Made by a program: the position numbers and the translations under genes. 64,000 nt of DNA. It comes from Paralithodes platypus. Its lineage: Eukaryota > Arthropoda > Malacostraca > Decapoda > Lithodidae. The stretch spans positions 38,127,039 to 38,191,038 of the forward strand of contig CM064518.1 of assembly GCA_032716605.1 (NCBI GenBank). The letters run 5' to 3'. The notes beneath the pieces were generated by a model. The model made no database searches, was not told the DNA's origin, and was given only the letters and a program-made list of their open reading frames with translations. Shown piece after piece: positions 1-10,437 of the stretch. Every line of letters starts with the position of its first letter. Positions within the stretch are counted from its first letter, which is position 1.

Positions 1-530
1 CATGAACAGAAGAGAGGAGGAGAGCTGGCATGAACAGAAGAGAGAGGAAAGGAGAGAAAAAAAGAGAAGAACAGAGGGGAAGATGTGGCATTGGAGTGGA
101 AGTAAGAGAGGGAAGTGGAGAAAGAGAACGAGGAGGCAAGGTAAATAAGAAGAAATAACATGACATGAATTGTGAGGAAAAGGAGGGCTAGAAGAATCGA
201 GCAGATAAGAGAACAAAGGAAAAATGCTAACCTAGAGAAATGGAAATGAGAGGAGACAAAATGAAATGGGAGCAAAAAGGAGAGACGAGAAAAGACGAAA
301 AAATCCCCCAGAGAGAACAAGAATAGATAATAGGAGAGAGAAAGAAAGGAGACTTGAACAGAAGACAAAGGCAGAACAGAGAAGAGGGGAAGAAAGAGGA
401 AGCCATAGCGAAGAAAGGGAAGGGGAGACTTGAGGAGAGGAAAGAAAAACATATTATTTGAGAGAAAACCTACAGCATATGACGAGAGAAGGAAAGGAAA
501 GACACGAAGGGAGAAGAAACACACAACCCA
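1..530. repeat. Polypurine (GA/GGA-rich) low-complexity tract
   Basis: About 530 bases in which the + strand is overwhelmingly A and G. It begins with two copies of a ~30-bp word containing CATGAACAGAAGAGAG, so part is a decayed tandem repeat. No coding potential is visible. The window starts inside it, so its left edge is unknown. Confidence 0.75.
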
Positions 531-1285
531 GCAATATTTAGAGGGTTCCTGGACAATAGGCTGACAAATAATACACTATTCAAACCCAGTCCTATAATAG
601 TCTTTTCATATTAGTCATTGTTGTGGAAATAACGAGTATCTAGCTACTCTTTCAGGCTTCTTAGAATACACGCTTAGCCATTTTATGGGTGCAGTAGATC
701 ATTAACTTAATGGGAAAACAGATACAGGTGTACCATATAATAGTTTATTGATTACAGCAGACAAAGTAAGTGGCAAGACGTATGTATGTGCGGAGGGAAA
801 TTTGTACTTTGGATATATGTATATAAAAATACAAGGATAGAACCTATGATATACAGTATACTATATAGACTTATATTTGGGAGACATGCAGAGCTAAGGA
901 AAGAAGTTGCTTTGTAACGAGTGATGTGTTTGAAGTTTCTAAGCTAATGAATATAAATATATCTTAGTCCACGTTGGTGGAATCGTCAATGTAACTCAAG
1001 GTATAGTTATATCTAACAAACTGGCAAGGGGATAGTGTGTGTGTATTGTTTTATACTCTTAAATTAGGAGAAATCCCCAAAAAGAGAACAACATTATTTA
1101 TGGTAACTTTGACATTCAATACTTTACAGATTTACCAGGGGTGATAGGCAAGGAGGCTAGGGGAGTCAGTATTTCACAGCGGTGATAGGAGGGTGGTAAT
1201 GGATAGGTTAATTGTCGTAGTCGGGCTGCGTCTGCTTCATCATCTTCTTCTCCTTCCGTCTCCCGTCTGGGGTCTGGGCAGTGCG
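531..1285. other. AT-rich DNA with no recognisable feature
   Basis: Unique-looking AT-rich sequence. Short open frames around 1116-1468 have no domain signature and overlap on both strands. I see no gene, RNA or element ends here. Confidence 0.6.
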
Positions 1286-1582
1286 CTGGCTCAGGCGGAA
1301 CACGACTCAACAACTCAAGTGGATAACGACTTAATATACTGGAGAAGGGCTTCATCATCTTCGTCTTCAGTTTCTTCAATCTCTCATCGGGGATCTAGAG
1401 AGCAAAGTTGGTTCGGGTGGCACTTAGTGAGCGGAATTAGACTCATTTCCACCTCAAGCGGAATATGACTTGAGTGTATTGGAGAGACAAGCGGAATACA
1501 ACTTGTTTGGACGAGCGGAAGGTGACTTGTCTTGTCAAGTGGAATATGACTTGACCCCTCAAGCACAATACGACTTGAGTAT
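1286..1582. repeat. Degenerate ~25-35 bp tandem repeat (GCGGAATATGACTTGA type)
   Basis: Words related to AAGCGGAATATGACTTG recur about eight times with variable spacing (for example near 1291, 1315, 1430, 1455, 1490, 1513, 1535 and 1560). The array is decayed. It explains the repetitive minus-strand frame over 1384-1566 (SHIPL-type residues), which I do not consider a gene. Confidence 0.6.
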
Positions 1583-2366
1583 GATGAGCTGGGGAAGGTG
1601 CCAACTCATCCTGTTCTCCAGTATGCTGTAAGCTGTTCGCTCCTCTTGTTGGTCTGGTGGTCTGGGGCAAAATGATCTTCTTGGCCTCTGTCTTCCTTAG
1701 GTCTTCTGTCTCCTATTGGATCCAGGGTGGCAGGGAATGGGGATATGAATGGCAAGAAGACAGGTAGGATAGGGTTATCGGTCCATGAGGAGGTTGGGGG
1801 CAGAGTTGGGGTGGTGCTTGTGACGTAGTAGGTTGGGGCAGCTTGGCGGAAGTGGTGGTATTGGCCGCTGGCTTTGAAGTGAATGGCATTGGATTGGTAG
1901 ATTGGTTATTCTTATTTGGCATCACTACAACTGATGCAATTCGTCTTGGAGGTGGAGATGTTGAGGAATCAGGAATAACAATTATTATAGGTATCAAGTT
2001 AAAGGTAAGCTTTACCAGTAGACCATATCAAACAGTAGATCTCAACCAGTGCCAATTCAAGCCGGGCCAGATAAACTAGATCCAGCTTAAAGTCCTAGCT
2101 TAACCTAATTGTACTGGCTGCTTTGTACTGCCTGAAGTTTACTGGTTGAAAATAATGGTCTACTGTAGTTTTCAGATCACCTATAAATTGCAATTATTTG
2201 TTTGACTACTGCAGAAGATCAGGAGAGACAGCGTATTCAGTTTGTCTCTAAAATTGTTCGATGAAATCTAAATTGATTTAGGGTTTGGTGGTTACTGAGC
2301 AATGGCTGTCGGATCAATGAACAAATATCCTACTAACTACAAACGTTCAAGATGAATTACTAGGGA
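1583..2366. other. Non-repetitive stretch, nothing recognised
   Basis: Mixed composition. A 94-residue minus-strand and a 78-residue plus-strand frame overlap near 1713-2079; neither has a recognisable domain, splice context or biased codon use. I see no supported feature. Confidence 0.5.
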
Positions 2367-2690
2367 TTATATATGGGTAGATATACAGACGGACAGAAAT
2401 ATACACCGACAGATAGCTAGTGGTATATACATATCTATAACGACACACGCATTGTCAGACAGATAGATAAAAAGATAGATATATGAACAGTAGATATGCA
2501 AATAAACAAACTGGCAGATAGAGCATGAATAGATGAATAGACAAATAGAGAGCAACATAAATGCGAGCCAGATAAACAAACGGCCAGGACGATCTATCAA
2601 CAGTCAGACTGATTAATATATAAACACATAGCTATATAGCTAGCAAAATGAGAGATAGAGAGATAGGTACACATATAGAGGCCTAGCAAT
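2367..2690. repeat. Decayed AGAT/ACAG-rich simple repeat
   Basis: Interrupted runs of AGATAGAT, ACAGACGG and ATAGATAG. This looks like an old tetranucleotide microsatellite with many substitutions. No gene. Confidence 0.55.
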
Positions 2691-2750
2691 ATTCCAAATG
2701 CGTGTTTTTGAGGTGGATCGATGGGTTAGGTAATATTGGGCTCAGCCAGG

Positions 2751-2955
2751 AGTGATCACAACACAAAGATTACTGCCATACCTACACACCTGTACCTTTA
2801 CCACGGTATACACATGTACTCACACATCAAGTATACACATGCACACGCACATACAGTACACGAACACACACATACAGGGTGCATACATAGCACACGCACA
2901 CATACAATACACACGCGTGTACACATACTGTAAATATACACATCATGCATACACA
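2751..2955 (+). repeat. Module K, copy 1, followed by a decayed (CA)n tract
   Basis: The 62-bp block 2751-2812 contains GTGATCACAACACAAAGATT and CACCTGTACCTTTACCACGG. Close relatives lie at 3982-4035 and 11341-11400. In all three places the module runs directly into CA-rich DNA, here 2820-2955. The module is a dispersed repeat of unknown class. Its constant position relative to a microsatellite suggests that the CA tract belongs to the element or grows from its edge. Confidence 0.6.
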
Positions 2956-3414
2956 TGAAAAGTAGGCGAAAATAGATTGACATAGATTCATATATACAGT
3001 ATGCTAACCACACAAATCTTACGATACAAGCGAGGTGGTCAGGACTTAATTCTAGTAGGATAACAGAACCCAAATCAAGAAAAGTGAAAGAAGAAAAGGA
3101 TAGCACAGCATAAGGTTCTCTCCCTACCGGTAAGTTGCCGTACAAAGGAATATACAATTGAATATACAAAGGAGTGAAAACAGCAACAGACAAACTAGTC
3201 CTAACGAGGCTACTCAAATTTAAACAAAAGTAAAAGCATATGCAACGACATGTGTACGAATTATTAACCTTGGGCGTGCTTTAAAGGTCGCTACACTCTC
3301 ACAATGTATTACGCCATGTGGTATTATATTTCAATAGTTCACAATGCAATTGGAAAAGAAACGCTCTGCTTGATCTGACTTAAATTAATTTTTCAACAAT
3401 TTTGCAGTCATTTC

Positions 3415-3825
3415 TGTTGATATAGGTTAAGTGCACACACAACATATATACAGAGTGTACACATGCCTTAATCATATTGCAACATACACACATGTACTTT
3501 CAGGGCAATACTATCATTGTTTAATATCCCATGATAATATACCGTACTCTGTAGTATCGGCAGCGTTGCACCAAATATATCCGGCACCGCTGCACATGTT
3601 TTCATCAGTAACATCCGGTCGGCACTCAGCATAGTAGTGCCACCCAAGCTCCCTGTATCTCTGGCCAATAAGAACCTATAAACTTATCTCTGGACTTTTA
3701 TTCTACATCCTTGTGCAAAAAAGGATTATCAAGGTTGTTGTAGCTTCACATGACAACCATACATGGCGCAGTCAGCAGGATACACTCTATAATTATGTTG
3801 TGTGTGCACTTAACCTATATCAACA
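3415..3825 (+). mobile_element. 411-bp element with 44-bp inverted ends and 5-bp target duplication
   Basis: The ends are inverted copies (3416-3459 and 3781-3824), identical at 41 of 44 positions by eye, beginning TGTTGATATAGGTTAAG. Both sides carry ATTTC (3410-3414 and 3826-3830), a 5-bp target duplication. Inside, the segment 3415-3763 starts TGTTG and ends CATACA and is followed at 3764 by TGGCGCAGTCAGCAGGAT, which resembles a retrotransposon primer-binding site. So it may be an LTR plus leader fused to an inverted copy of its own LTR start, as a self-integration would give. The alternative is a MITE with long inverted repeats. It has no coding capacity. The 5-bp duplication fits LTR integrases, and the long inverted arms fit MITEs better. 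Confidence 0.65.
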
Positions 3826-3856
3826 ATTTCTTCTGTGTAGTTAGGCTGGTCAACTG

Positions 3857-3933
3857 GCCGAGAGAGCGAGCGCGAGCGAGAGCGAGAGCGAGAGCGAGAG
3901 CGAGAGCGAGAGCGAGAGAGAGAGAGAGAGAGT
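3857..3933. repeat. GAGC(GA) / GA microsatellite
   Basis: Repeats of GAGCGA pass into pure GA. It lies 30 bases beyond the 3415-3825 element and just upstream of module K copy 2. Confidence 0.9.
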
Positions 3934-3981
3934 TGTTTTGATATGGCTGGAAGGGATATGAAATGTTGGATTCTCTCAGCC

Positions 3982-4167
3982 TGTGATCACAACAGAAAGA
4001 TTACTGTCATGCCCACACACATACACTGTTATCACATACACTTTTATCACACGCACACATGCACACATATACACACACGCACATACCCTTACAAAGATAC
4101 ACTTAAACACGCAAACATACTAAAGCATAAACTCTCTTACGCATGCTGGACACATATGTTCGAACAA

Positions 4168-4200
<33 letters not shown>
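3982..4200 (+). repeat. Module K, copy 2, followed by CA-rich DNA and (CA)n
   Basis: 3982-4035 repeats the module seen at 2751 and 11341 (shared words GATCACAACA, AAAGATTACTGTCAT). It grades into CA-rich sequence and then a pure (CA)n run at 4171-4200. Confidence 0.6.
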
Positions 4201-4202
<2 letters not shown>

Positions 4203-4766
4203 CACACGCAATATGGGTACATTAAGCTCCAACATGTACCTATGTATATACTCAGGCACATACCCCATAGTTGGGGGTGGCCGACTCGAGACAGAGACCA
4301 AACAGAAACAACATTTAAGTAGCAATTCTTAGGGTCCGGGACCACCTTCGCGTTCCCTCACCCTCTTCTCTGTCTCGTCTAGTAGGTGAAGTCTACAAGG
4401 GGAGGAGGATTCCTAGAAGTTTCCTAGATTCCCCAGAAGGAAAAGTAAGACAGTAAAAGAGACAGACAGAAACGGCTAAGGTTGGGTAGAGGATTCCAAA
4501 CCTCACTCTGGATAGGACCAGCCCTCAACCTAAAGAATACATACCTGGTATATACGAAAGCCTAGGAACATTTATCTTTTACACAAATCATACTGTATTA
4601 AACATATTCATACGCCCATAGTTATACTGCACATGTTAGGACCTCACAACATGCAGTTACACAAATAATACATGATGTAAGCATATACTGTAGACTCTCT
4701 AATACAATACCCAAAAATAAATGTAATTATTTTTCAATTACATGCCACCGATTACATACATATACT
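4201..4766. other. Non-repetitive stretch, nothing recognised
   Basis: Mixed, partly CT-rich sequence around 4331-4450. No domain-bearing frame, RNA gene or terminal repeat could be supported. Confidence 0.5.
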
Positions 4767-4767
4767 G

Positions 4768-4815
4768 TAGATAGATAGATAGATAGATATATAGATAGGT
4801 AGATAGATAGATACA
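4768..4815. repeat. (TAGA)n microsatellite
   Basis: A GATA/TAGA tetranucleotide run with two interruptions. Confidence 0.9.
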
Positions 4816-5046
4816 GATACTAGCCCTAAATACTGTTGAGAGGTCCTGTGAGTTGAAGGTCCTTAAATGAACTGGGTAGATCAGGCATTAAGAGAATACG
4901 CAGGCTATGGTATATAAAGTCTTTTTCTATACATAAGTTTGTGGATTCAAGATATACTTGTACACATAGCCTACACTTGAATAATAATAAAAGTAGACGT
5001 GCCGTTTTGCCCAAAATCAAAACGGCATACCCAACTCTGCGATGGG

Positions 5047-5780
5047 TTACCATCATCACTACTAATACCATCATCAATCACAATCAACATAATTACTACT
5101 ACTGCCATCATCACTACAACTGCCATCATCACTACAACTGCCACAATCATCACGAGTACTGTCATCATCACCATTACTATGATCATCATCACTACTACAA
5201 TTACAATTATCACTACTACTTTCACCATCATCACTGTCCATTGTCACTAGCATCTTAATCACTACTATCTTCATTGATACTACAACTATCAACCATCATT
5301 ACTAATATCATCACCACCATCTTACAATCATCATTACTACTGTTAACATCATCACTACTACTATAACCATCATCATTACTACTGTCACAAATATTACCAT
5401 AATTTATTATACTGTCACCATCGTCACTACTGCTGCCATCATCACCATTACTATGAACTTCATCACCACAACTATCGTCATCATCACTACAAATTTCACC
5501 ATCCTCACTACTACTCACCATCATCACTAATACTCACACCATCGTCACTACCATCATCACTACTGTCATTATTATCACTACAACTATGATCATTACTTGT
5601 CACCATCATCACTACTATTATGACCATCATTACTACTACTGTCACCATCATATCTACTACTGTCATCATCATCACTACTGTCATCATCATCAATACAACT
5701 ACAACCATCATCACTACAATTATCACCATTATCACTACTATCACCATAAATCCAAATATTACTACCATCACTTCTAATGC
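5047..5780. repeat. Compound ATC/ACT trinucleotide microsatellite (~730 bp)
   Basis: Cycles of CATCATCAC(TAC) words with substitutions over more than 700 bases. Because the unit is three bases, frames stay open on both strands and give His/Tyr-rich or Ser/Asp/Val-rich pseudo-proteins. These are not genes. Confidence 0.9.
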
Positions 5781-5849
5781 CAACTAAACTAACTTAACCT
5801 AGCAAATACGTAGCGAGATGTTTTTGCTCCCAGAACGTCATCGTTGCTG

Positions 5850-5940
5850 GGGGGGGGGCGTTCCGGGAGGGTTGGGAGGGGGGGGGGGGGGGGGGGCCCC
5901 CCCCCCCCCCCCTCCCAACCCTGTCCGGGAGGTGGGGGGC
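5850..5940. repeat. G-run/C-run palindrome
   Basis: A run of 19 G (5878-5896) is followed at once by 16 C (5897-5912). Outside them the arms GGGTTGGGAG and CTCCCAACCC pair, so 5868-5922 is an almost loop-free hairpin. Either strand could also form a G-quadruplex. Assembly collapse or a homopolymer error is possible here. Confidence 0.8.
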
Positions 5941-5942
5941 AA

Positions 5943-6180
5943 AACCACATTTTGGACCTAAAATCATAACTATTGCATAAATTCAAAAAATCTTTTTTGA
6001 CTGACGTTTGCATTCACGCAACAAATGTTCGTGTGAAATTTGGTGAAAATCCGTCCAACGGTCTAGGAGGAGTTCCGAGACAGACGGACGACGACGACGA
6101 CGACGACAGACATTTTTTTCGTGTGGTACCCACTATACGGGGGGGCGATACCAAACTCTGCTTACGCAGAGTTGACAAGT
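5943..6180 (+). mobile_element. Dispersed repeat with AAATTTGGTGAAAATC module, copy 1
   Basis: The block 6036-6096 reads through AAATTTGGTGAAAATCCGTC and TCTAGGAGGAGTTCC, then GACAGACGG and a short (ACG)n run. A related block lies at 60256-60310. Such a module recurs in invertebrate interspersed repeats, but I cannot name the family. The right part (6140-6180) holds a small hairpin, ACTCTGCTTACGCAGAGT. Confidence 0.55.
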
Positions 6181-6655
6181 AATATCAACAATTTGGTAAA
6201 GATAATGTTTAGCAAAACAACAGTACATGGATTATATGAATTAGCAATACATAGGTATTTACAATGTTTAACCCCAAGAAGGCAAGTATGACATTTCTTA
6301 GATTAATTCTCAAAGTGAATGTGGTAGTGGGACGTATAATGTAGTGTCTGTGAGGCGGTTGTTGTGGAAGGCAAATTAATTGATTATTATAAGCTTATAT
6401 TCTAACAACAAGAACAGAGTCGTTCACGTGTAATAGAAGTTAAGTTAGGATTGGTGAAGAATTATGAGAGTGTGGTTTGTATATTTTTCTTCTCAGGGCC
6501 TATTAAGGATCTCTGAAAGTCAAAGACTTAATGTAGCTATTGCGCCCGTCCAGGGGTTGATCCGGCCGGGCGTCGTGTGTTGGGCAATAGTCTCATCTGG
6601 ACTGCGGGTAGTTAGGTGGCTTCTTCTCTGGGCTACTTCAGGTGACTGGCAGTGG
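6181..6655. other. No recognisable feature
   Basis: AT-rich on the left. On the right there is a 64-residue frame with no domain. Nothing supported. Confidence 0.5.
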
Positions 6656-6659
6656 TGAA

Positions 6660-7115
6660 GGTGATTGAATTGCTCCAGTCTTTGCCAATATAATCAGGCA
6701 TAACCTGAATGAGTTACTCAAATTGGGGGTTGATTGAATCCCAACTGGAAGTTGACAGAGTTGTTCCTGCCGTTCCTGAAATTCTCAAGCATAACCCGAA
6801 TGAACAAATCAAATTGGGGGTTTAGTGACTCTAACCAAGAATGACGGAATTGCACATGTGTGTGGCCGATATGCTCAAAGCATAAGGTTAGGTATCTGCA
6901 ACCAACAGGGTGACAGACTTGCTCCTGTCTTTGCGGAAATGCTGAAGTGTGACCTGAATGAGCTACTCAACTTGAGGATTGGTGATTCTAATTAGGAGTG
7001 ACTGATATGCTCACTTCTGTGGCCGATATGCTCAGGCTTACCCGTATGAGTTATTTAAAGCAGGGGTTAGGTAACTACAACCAACAGGTGTGATGGAGCT
7101 ACTCGCATCAATGTG
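6660..7115. repeat. Degenerate ~90-bp tandem repeat, about six units
   Basis: Words such as GACTTGCTCCTGTCTTTGC, ATGCTCAGGCTTACC, TGAATGAGTTACTCAA and TTGGGGGTT recur in fixed order near 6667, 6759, 6845, 6912, 7006 and 7095. Spacing is about 65-95 bp. The units are strongly diverged, so this is an old array. Confidence 0.6.
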
Positions 7116-8937
7116 TCTTGTGGTCGATGTGCTCATAAGGCTTTTCCTTAGTATATATCCTACGACAACGTAACTAATGTCTGGGATATTCTTATGTTGT
7201 TTCACAGCTTGTAGCTGCCCTTATTCTTAACCAACACATCTTAGTATATTTGATTCTCGATAGTTGATTGTTTCAATATAATATATAAGATGTAAGTCTA
7301 GTGAGGGCGGGAGGAGACGAGCGGGAGAGAGAGACCGGCTTGGGACGTTGCTTCGCTTGCCAGCTTGGGACGAGCCTGAAGCGTTGCCATATGCATTTGA
7401 TTGCAGCGTTAGGCTTAGTTTCGACTCACGCACGGGGTAGACGATATTGACCCGGCAACTGTGTTGAGTGTTGCCAAGACTGGGATGTATTCTTCATGCC
7501 TAGGGCGGGGTCCAGACAGATTCAAGACTCAGAGCTCACCTCACTGTGTACCCTTCGGACCCCCTTGATATCTATCCCTCTCAACCCCACTTAGAAACTT
7601 TCTCTCTTACTTTGTATACCTTCTTTCCACTACTTCACCAATCTATTTAATTATCCCCTCCCCTTGATAGACCTTATATCTATTATTGTATTAACGACGA
7701 GCTCTCAGATAACTAGATAGGATTTTGGGCCTTATGCAGAGACGTAATTGTTAATGAGACCTAGGAAGCTTTTTTGTTGTCTCATATTTGGTGGTTTCAT
7801 GCTTGCTAGTGTGTTCTTGTGTCAGGTTAGCAGGAGCTAGACCGGAGGGGAGGCTTTTTGCGATCCTTTAAGTAAAGTCTGCTGGTGCGAGTCCTGTGGA
7901 CCCGCACGACTTTACTAGGATACCCGTGGGAGTCTGGGGGCATTTTCTTGTCTGTGTCCCTGTGTGTCTAGTGTTGTGTTGTGTGAGGGCCCTTGCCTAG
8001 TCCACTCAGCACTGCGCTAGCACGTCTTGCTTTTGTTTTAGGGTCGCCAGGAGAGAGTCAGATACTTGCGATCTGAGTCTCTCAAGAGAGCACCCTTTCA
8101 ATTAGAGTAATTTGGCACACAGACTTGGGAACGTCCCTAGGCTAGAGCAGGTGGCTCAGCCCGGGTATCCGAAGCCTATATTCTTCCGGCTAGACCTCTG
8201 CCACCTGGCAGATTAACAGCTAGGGGTTTATTATCTCTGTATGCTTGTTATTGTGCCACAGTTTACCGTTTTTGTGAGCATTGTGAGTCAGGGTGGGGCT
8301 TAGAGACTCTGTCCGAGCAGGCTTGCCTGACTAAGAGTGAGAAGCACACCTGTATGTGGTTATGTTGCGAGTTGCTGCCTTTATTTAATTATACCTATGC
8401 CATTATACACTGTAGGTCCTATCACTAGTATTTATTCCTGCTTAGGAGTTAAGAGTTCTCTAAATCCATAACGTACTTTCTTTGCTAAGCATCAGATCCT
8501 ACAGTAGCCGCATGCAGTTTAGAAACCTGCATCTTGTCTACCTGTACGATGTTTTGAGGACTTTGCTTTCACCTTCTTTCACGCAGGGGTGATTAGTTGT
8601 ATTAATTAACGTAACGTTAAATGTACTTTCTTCTAGTTTGTTATTATATTGTTTCTGCAATTTAATTCCGTTATCTATCTTTTCCTTGAAGCTTTAAGTC
8701 AACTTAATTGTGTGATCTTTTATATAGCCTGCTTGACTATCAGCAGTCTATAGTGCGTGCACCCTGTAACTGAGTCATAGGATACCTCGTTGTCCAGGCA
8801 GGACTCTTGACGGTTTAGGGTGGTTTGTTGCCTGGGTTTATAGATAAGGGTTGGATCTAGCGTTTTCCGTTGTTGCTTGTTGCCGCATACCTAGTCCAAT
8901 AGAAAGAGCCCAGTGTTTATATATCCCAGGACGTAAC
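7116..8937. other. 1.8 kb of unassigned, non-repetitive DNA with hairpins
   Basis: No long frame and no repeat copy seen elsewhere in the window. Two stable hairpins stand out: 7872-7915 (GTAAAGTC pairing with GACTTTAC, with inner arms GTGCGAGTCC/GGACCCGCAC) and 8051-8083 (GAGAGAGTCAGAT pairing with ATCTGAGTCTCTC). Possible origins are the untranslated or leader region of an unrecognised retrotransposon, or an untranslated exon. I cannot decide. Confidence 0.4.
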
Positions 8938-9138
8938 ACTCTTAAATTACAGGCTCGCTATCGCTCGCCAGGATAAAATCGACACCTGAATGGCACGAAA
9001 GGTCTTAATATGGGGTGAAAGTTCTTAAACTCGCTAAACTAATGGGGCAAACGTTTTATAATATCAAAAGCAATGGGGCTAAATATGATGGAGAAAAGGG
9101 TCAAGAAAAAAATCCCTCAAGTGGAGATCTCCCCTTAA
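8938..9138 (+). mobile_element. TTAA element family A, copy A1 (5' truncated)
   Basis: It begins inside the family at the CTCGCTATCGCTCGCC core and ends with the normal terminus CTCCCCTTAA (TTAA at 9135-9138). The left ~150 bp present in full copies is missing. It is non-coding. Family A is defined by the complete copy at 9546-9915. Confidence 0.75.
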
Positions 9139-9194
9139 GCGAGAACTATCATTAACTTATGTGACTTTTTTCTACCTTAGAAAGAAAAGAGTTA

Positions 9195-9290
9195 TATTTT
9201 CCCGGGACATTCATCTAAACAAAAATGTACAAATTTATCTTTTCTTGGGGTGTTTTGGTAAGCTTGATGGAGGTCTAGGCAGGCTACTAT
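9195..9290 (-). mobile_element. Family A fragment in opposite orientation
   Basis: Contains AATGTACAAATTTATCTT and AGCTTGATGGAGGTCTAGG, which are the left-half words of family A read in reverse. Neither terminus is present. It lies between A1 and the 75-bp palindrome. Confidence 0.6.
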
Positions 9291-9365
9291 AAACATAATA
9301 AAAATAAATAAATAATGAATCTAATTATTAATTAGATTCATAATTTATTTATTTGTATTATGTTA
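9291..9365. repeat. 75-bp near-perfect AT palindrome
   Basis: Arms 9291-9326 and 9330-9365 pair at 33 of 36 positions around a 3-base loop. The centre is AATCTAATT/AATTAGATT. It could extrude as a cruciform. It sits exactly where the inverted family A fragment ends, so it may mark a rearrangement joint. Confidence 0.8.
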
Positions 9366-9545
9366 GTAATTAATAAGGTCGTATGTCGCTATCCCCGGGG
9401 CATCATATACTGTTTCTGACACCCGGCACCCCTTATGCCACCACTCACTATAATTATAACGGTAATATACACTACCCAATTTGTACGTGGGAAGCTAATT
9501 AGTCATAGAAATGGATTCGGTACATTACTCACAGACAATTATGGC

Positions 9546-9915
9546 TTAAGGGGAGACTGGCCGTTTTTTTGGTATAATAATTAATTAATTCATATATTGT
9601 TTTAGTTTAATCCCTAGACCTCCATCAAGCTTAGAAAAACACCCCCAGACCTCCTTTCAAGATAAATTTGTAAATTTTTCGGTAGAAAAATTCACCAGCC
9701 GAAGGCCGGTTCCTCCTAAAATGGCAGGCTCGCTATCGCTCGCCAGGAAATAATCGACACCTAAATGGCACGAAAGGTCTTAAAATTGACAACGAAATGG
9801 GGCGAAAGGTGTTAAAATCGCCAAATTAATGGGCCGAACGTCTTATAATCTCAAAACTAGTGGGGCTAAACATTAGGGAGAAGGGGGTCCAAAAAAACGG
9901 TCTGCCTCCCCTTAA
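9546..9915 (+). mobile_element. TTAA element family A, complete copy A2 (370 bp)
   Basis: Bounded by TTAA at 9546-9549 and 9912-9915. The termini are inverted repeats: TTAAGGGGAGACTGGCCG at the left, and the complement of CGGTCTGCCTCCCCTTAA at the right, both followed inward by a T (or A) run. Inside are AGCTTGATGGAGG (reverse strand), a palindrome ATTTTTCGGTAGAAAAAT, a GCCGAAGGC hairpin, the core CTCGCTATCGCTCGCC, and three spaced CTTAAAAT words. It has no coding capacity, so it would depend on a transposase elsewhere. TTAA duplication with GGG termini fits Kolobok-type elements, and piggyBac is the alternative. Ten copies were found in the window. Confidence 0.85.
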
Positions 9916-10336
9916 CCCTTTGAGTACCATTGGCCTAATAGGTCGTGTCGCCGCTGTCATTACCGTTTGCTCTCTGTGCTGTATTAATGGCTGTCGGATA
10001 TTAACTAGGATGTGTATAGATAGGGACATGTTTGTATATCTCACTCGAAACGATAAATTATTGCTTAGATAGTGCTGATACCAATTATTGATCGAAATAT
10101 ACTTGGTGCCGCGACATCACTTATTTGGCCGACTGCACCAGCGACGTGTGTTATATCATATTATAGCTATATTTAGACGATATTATGCAGCTTAGGAAGG
10201 ACCTGTGGTAGTTAAAAGGGTTGGTTGAGATAGTTTGAAGTCTTATTATGGATAGAGGTTCTTATTAGGCTGAATAAATAGTATAATAGTTGCCAGAATA
10301 TGATGAACAGGACGTCGCTGGTACTGAATGGGTTAA
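9912..10336 (+). mobile_element. TTAA element family G, copy G3, carrying an inserted family E element
   Basis: The ends are TTAACCCTTTGAGTACCA (9912) and the complement of TGGTACTGAATGGGTTAA (to 10336). The right two thirds match the other family G copies (26396-26608 and 59185-59362) through AAGGACCT, GGTTGGTTGAGATAG and CCAGAATATGATGAA. The left part is interrupted by family E (about 9924-10143). Its left TTAA is the same four bases as the right TTAA of A2. CCC termini with TTAA resemble piggyBac-type miniature elements. Confidence 0.7.
9924..10143 (+). mobile_element. Family E element, copy E1 (inserted in G3)
   Basis: About 215 bp, matching 14752-14985 through words such as GTGCTGTATTAATG, ACATGTTTGTATATCTCAC, GCTGATACCAATTAT and ATATACTTGGTGCCG. 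The ends form imperfect inverted repeats (GGCCTAATAGGT and the complement of CACTTATTTGGCC). It is non-coding. The exact ends are uncertain by several bases. Confidence 0.7.
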
Positions 10337-10437
10337 CTAATTGTAATGTTAGAACGTAAGCACGTCTATACAAAATATATTGATATATCTACTGTATACT
10401 GGTTGGTTGTGGGCAGTATTGTTATTGATGCTACGTG

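Noticed and set aside
7116..8937. LTR retrotransposon in the unassigned stretch
   Set aside because: No second LTR, primer-binding site or coding remnant could be recognised.
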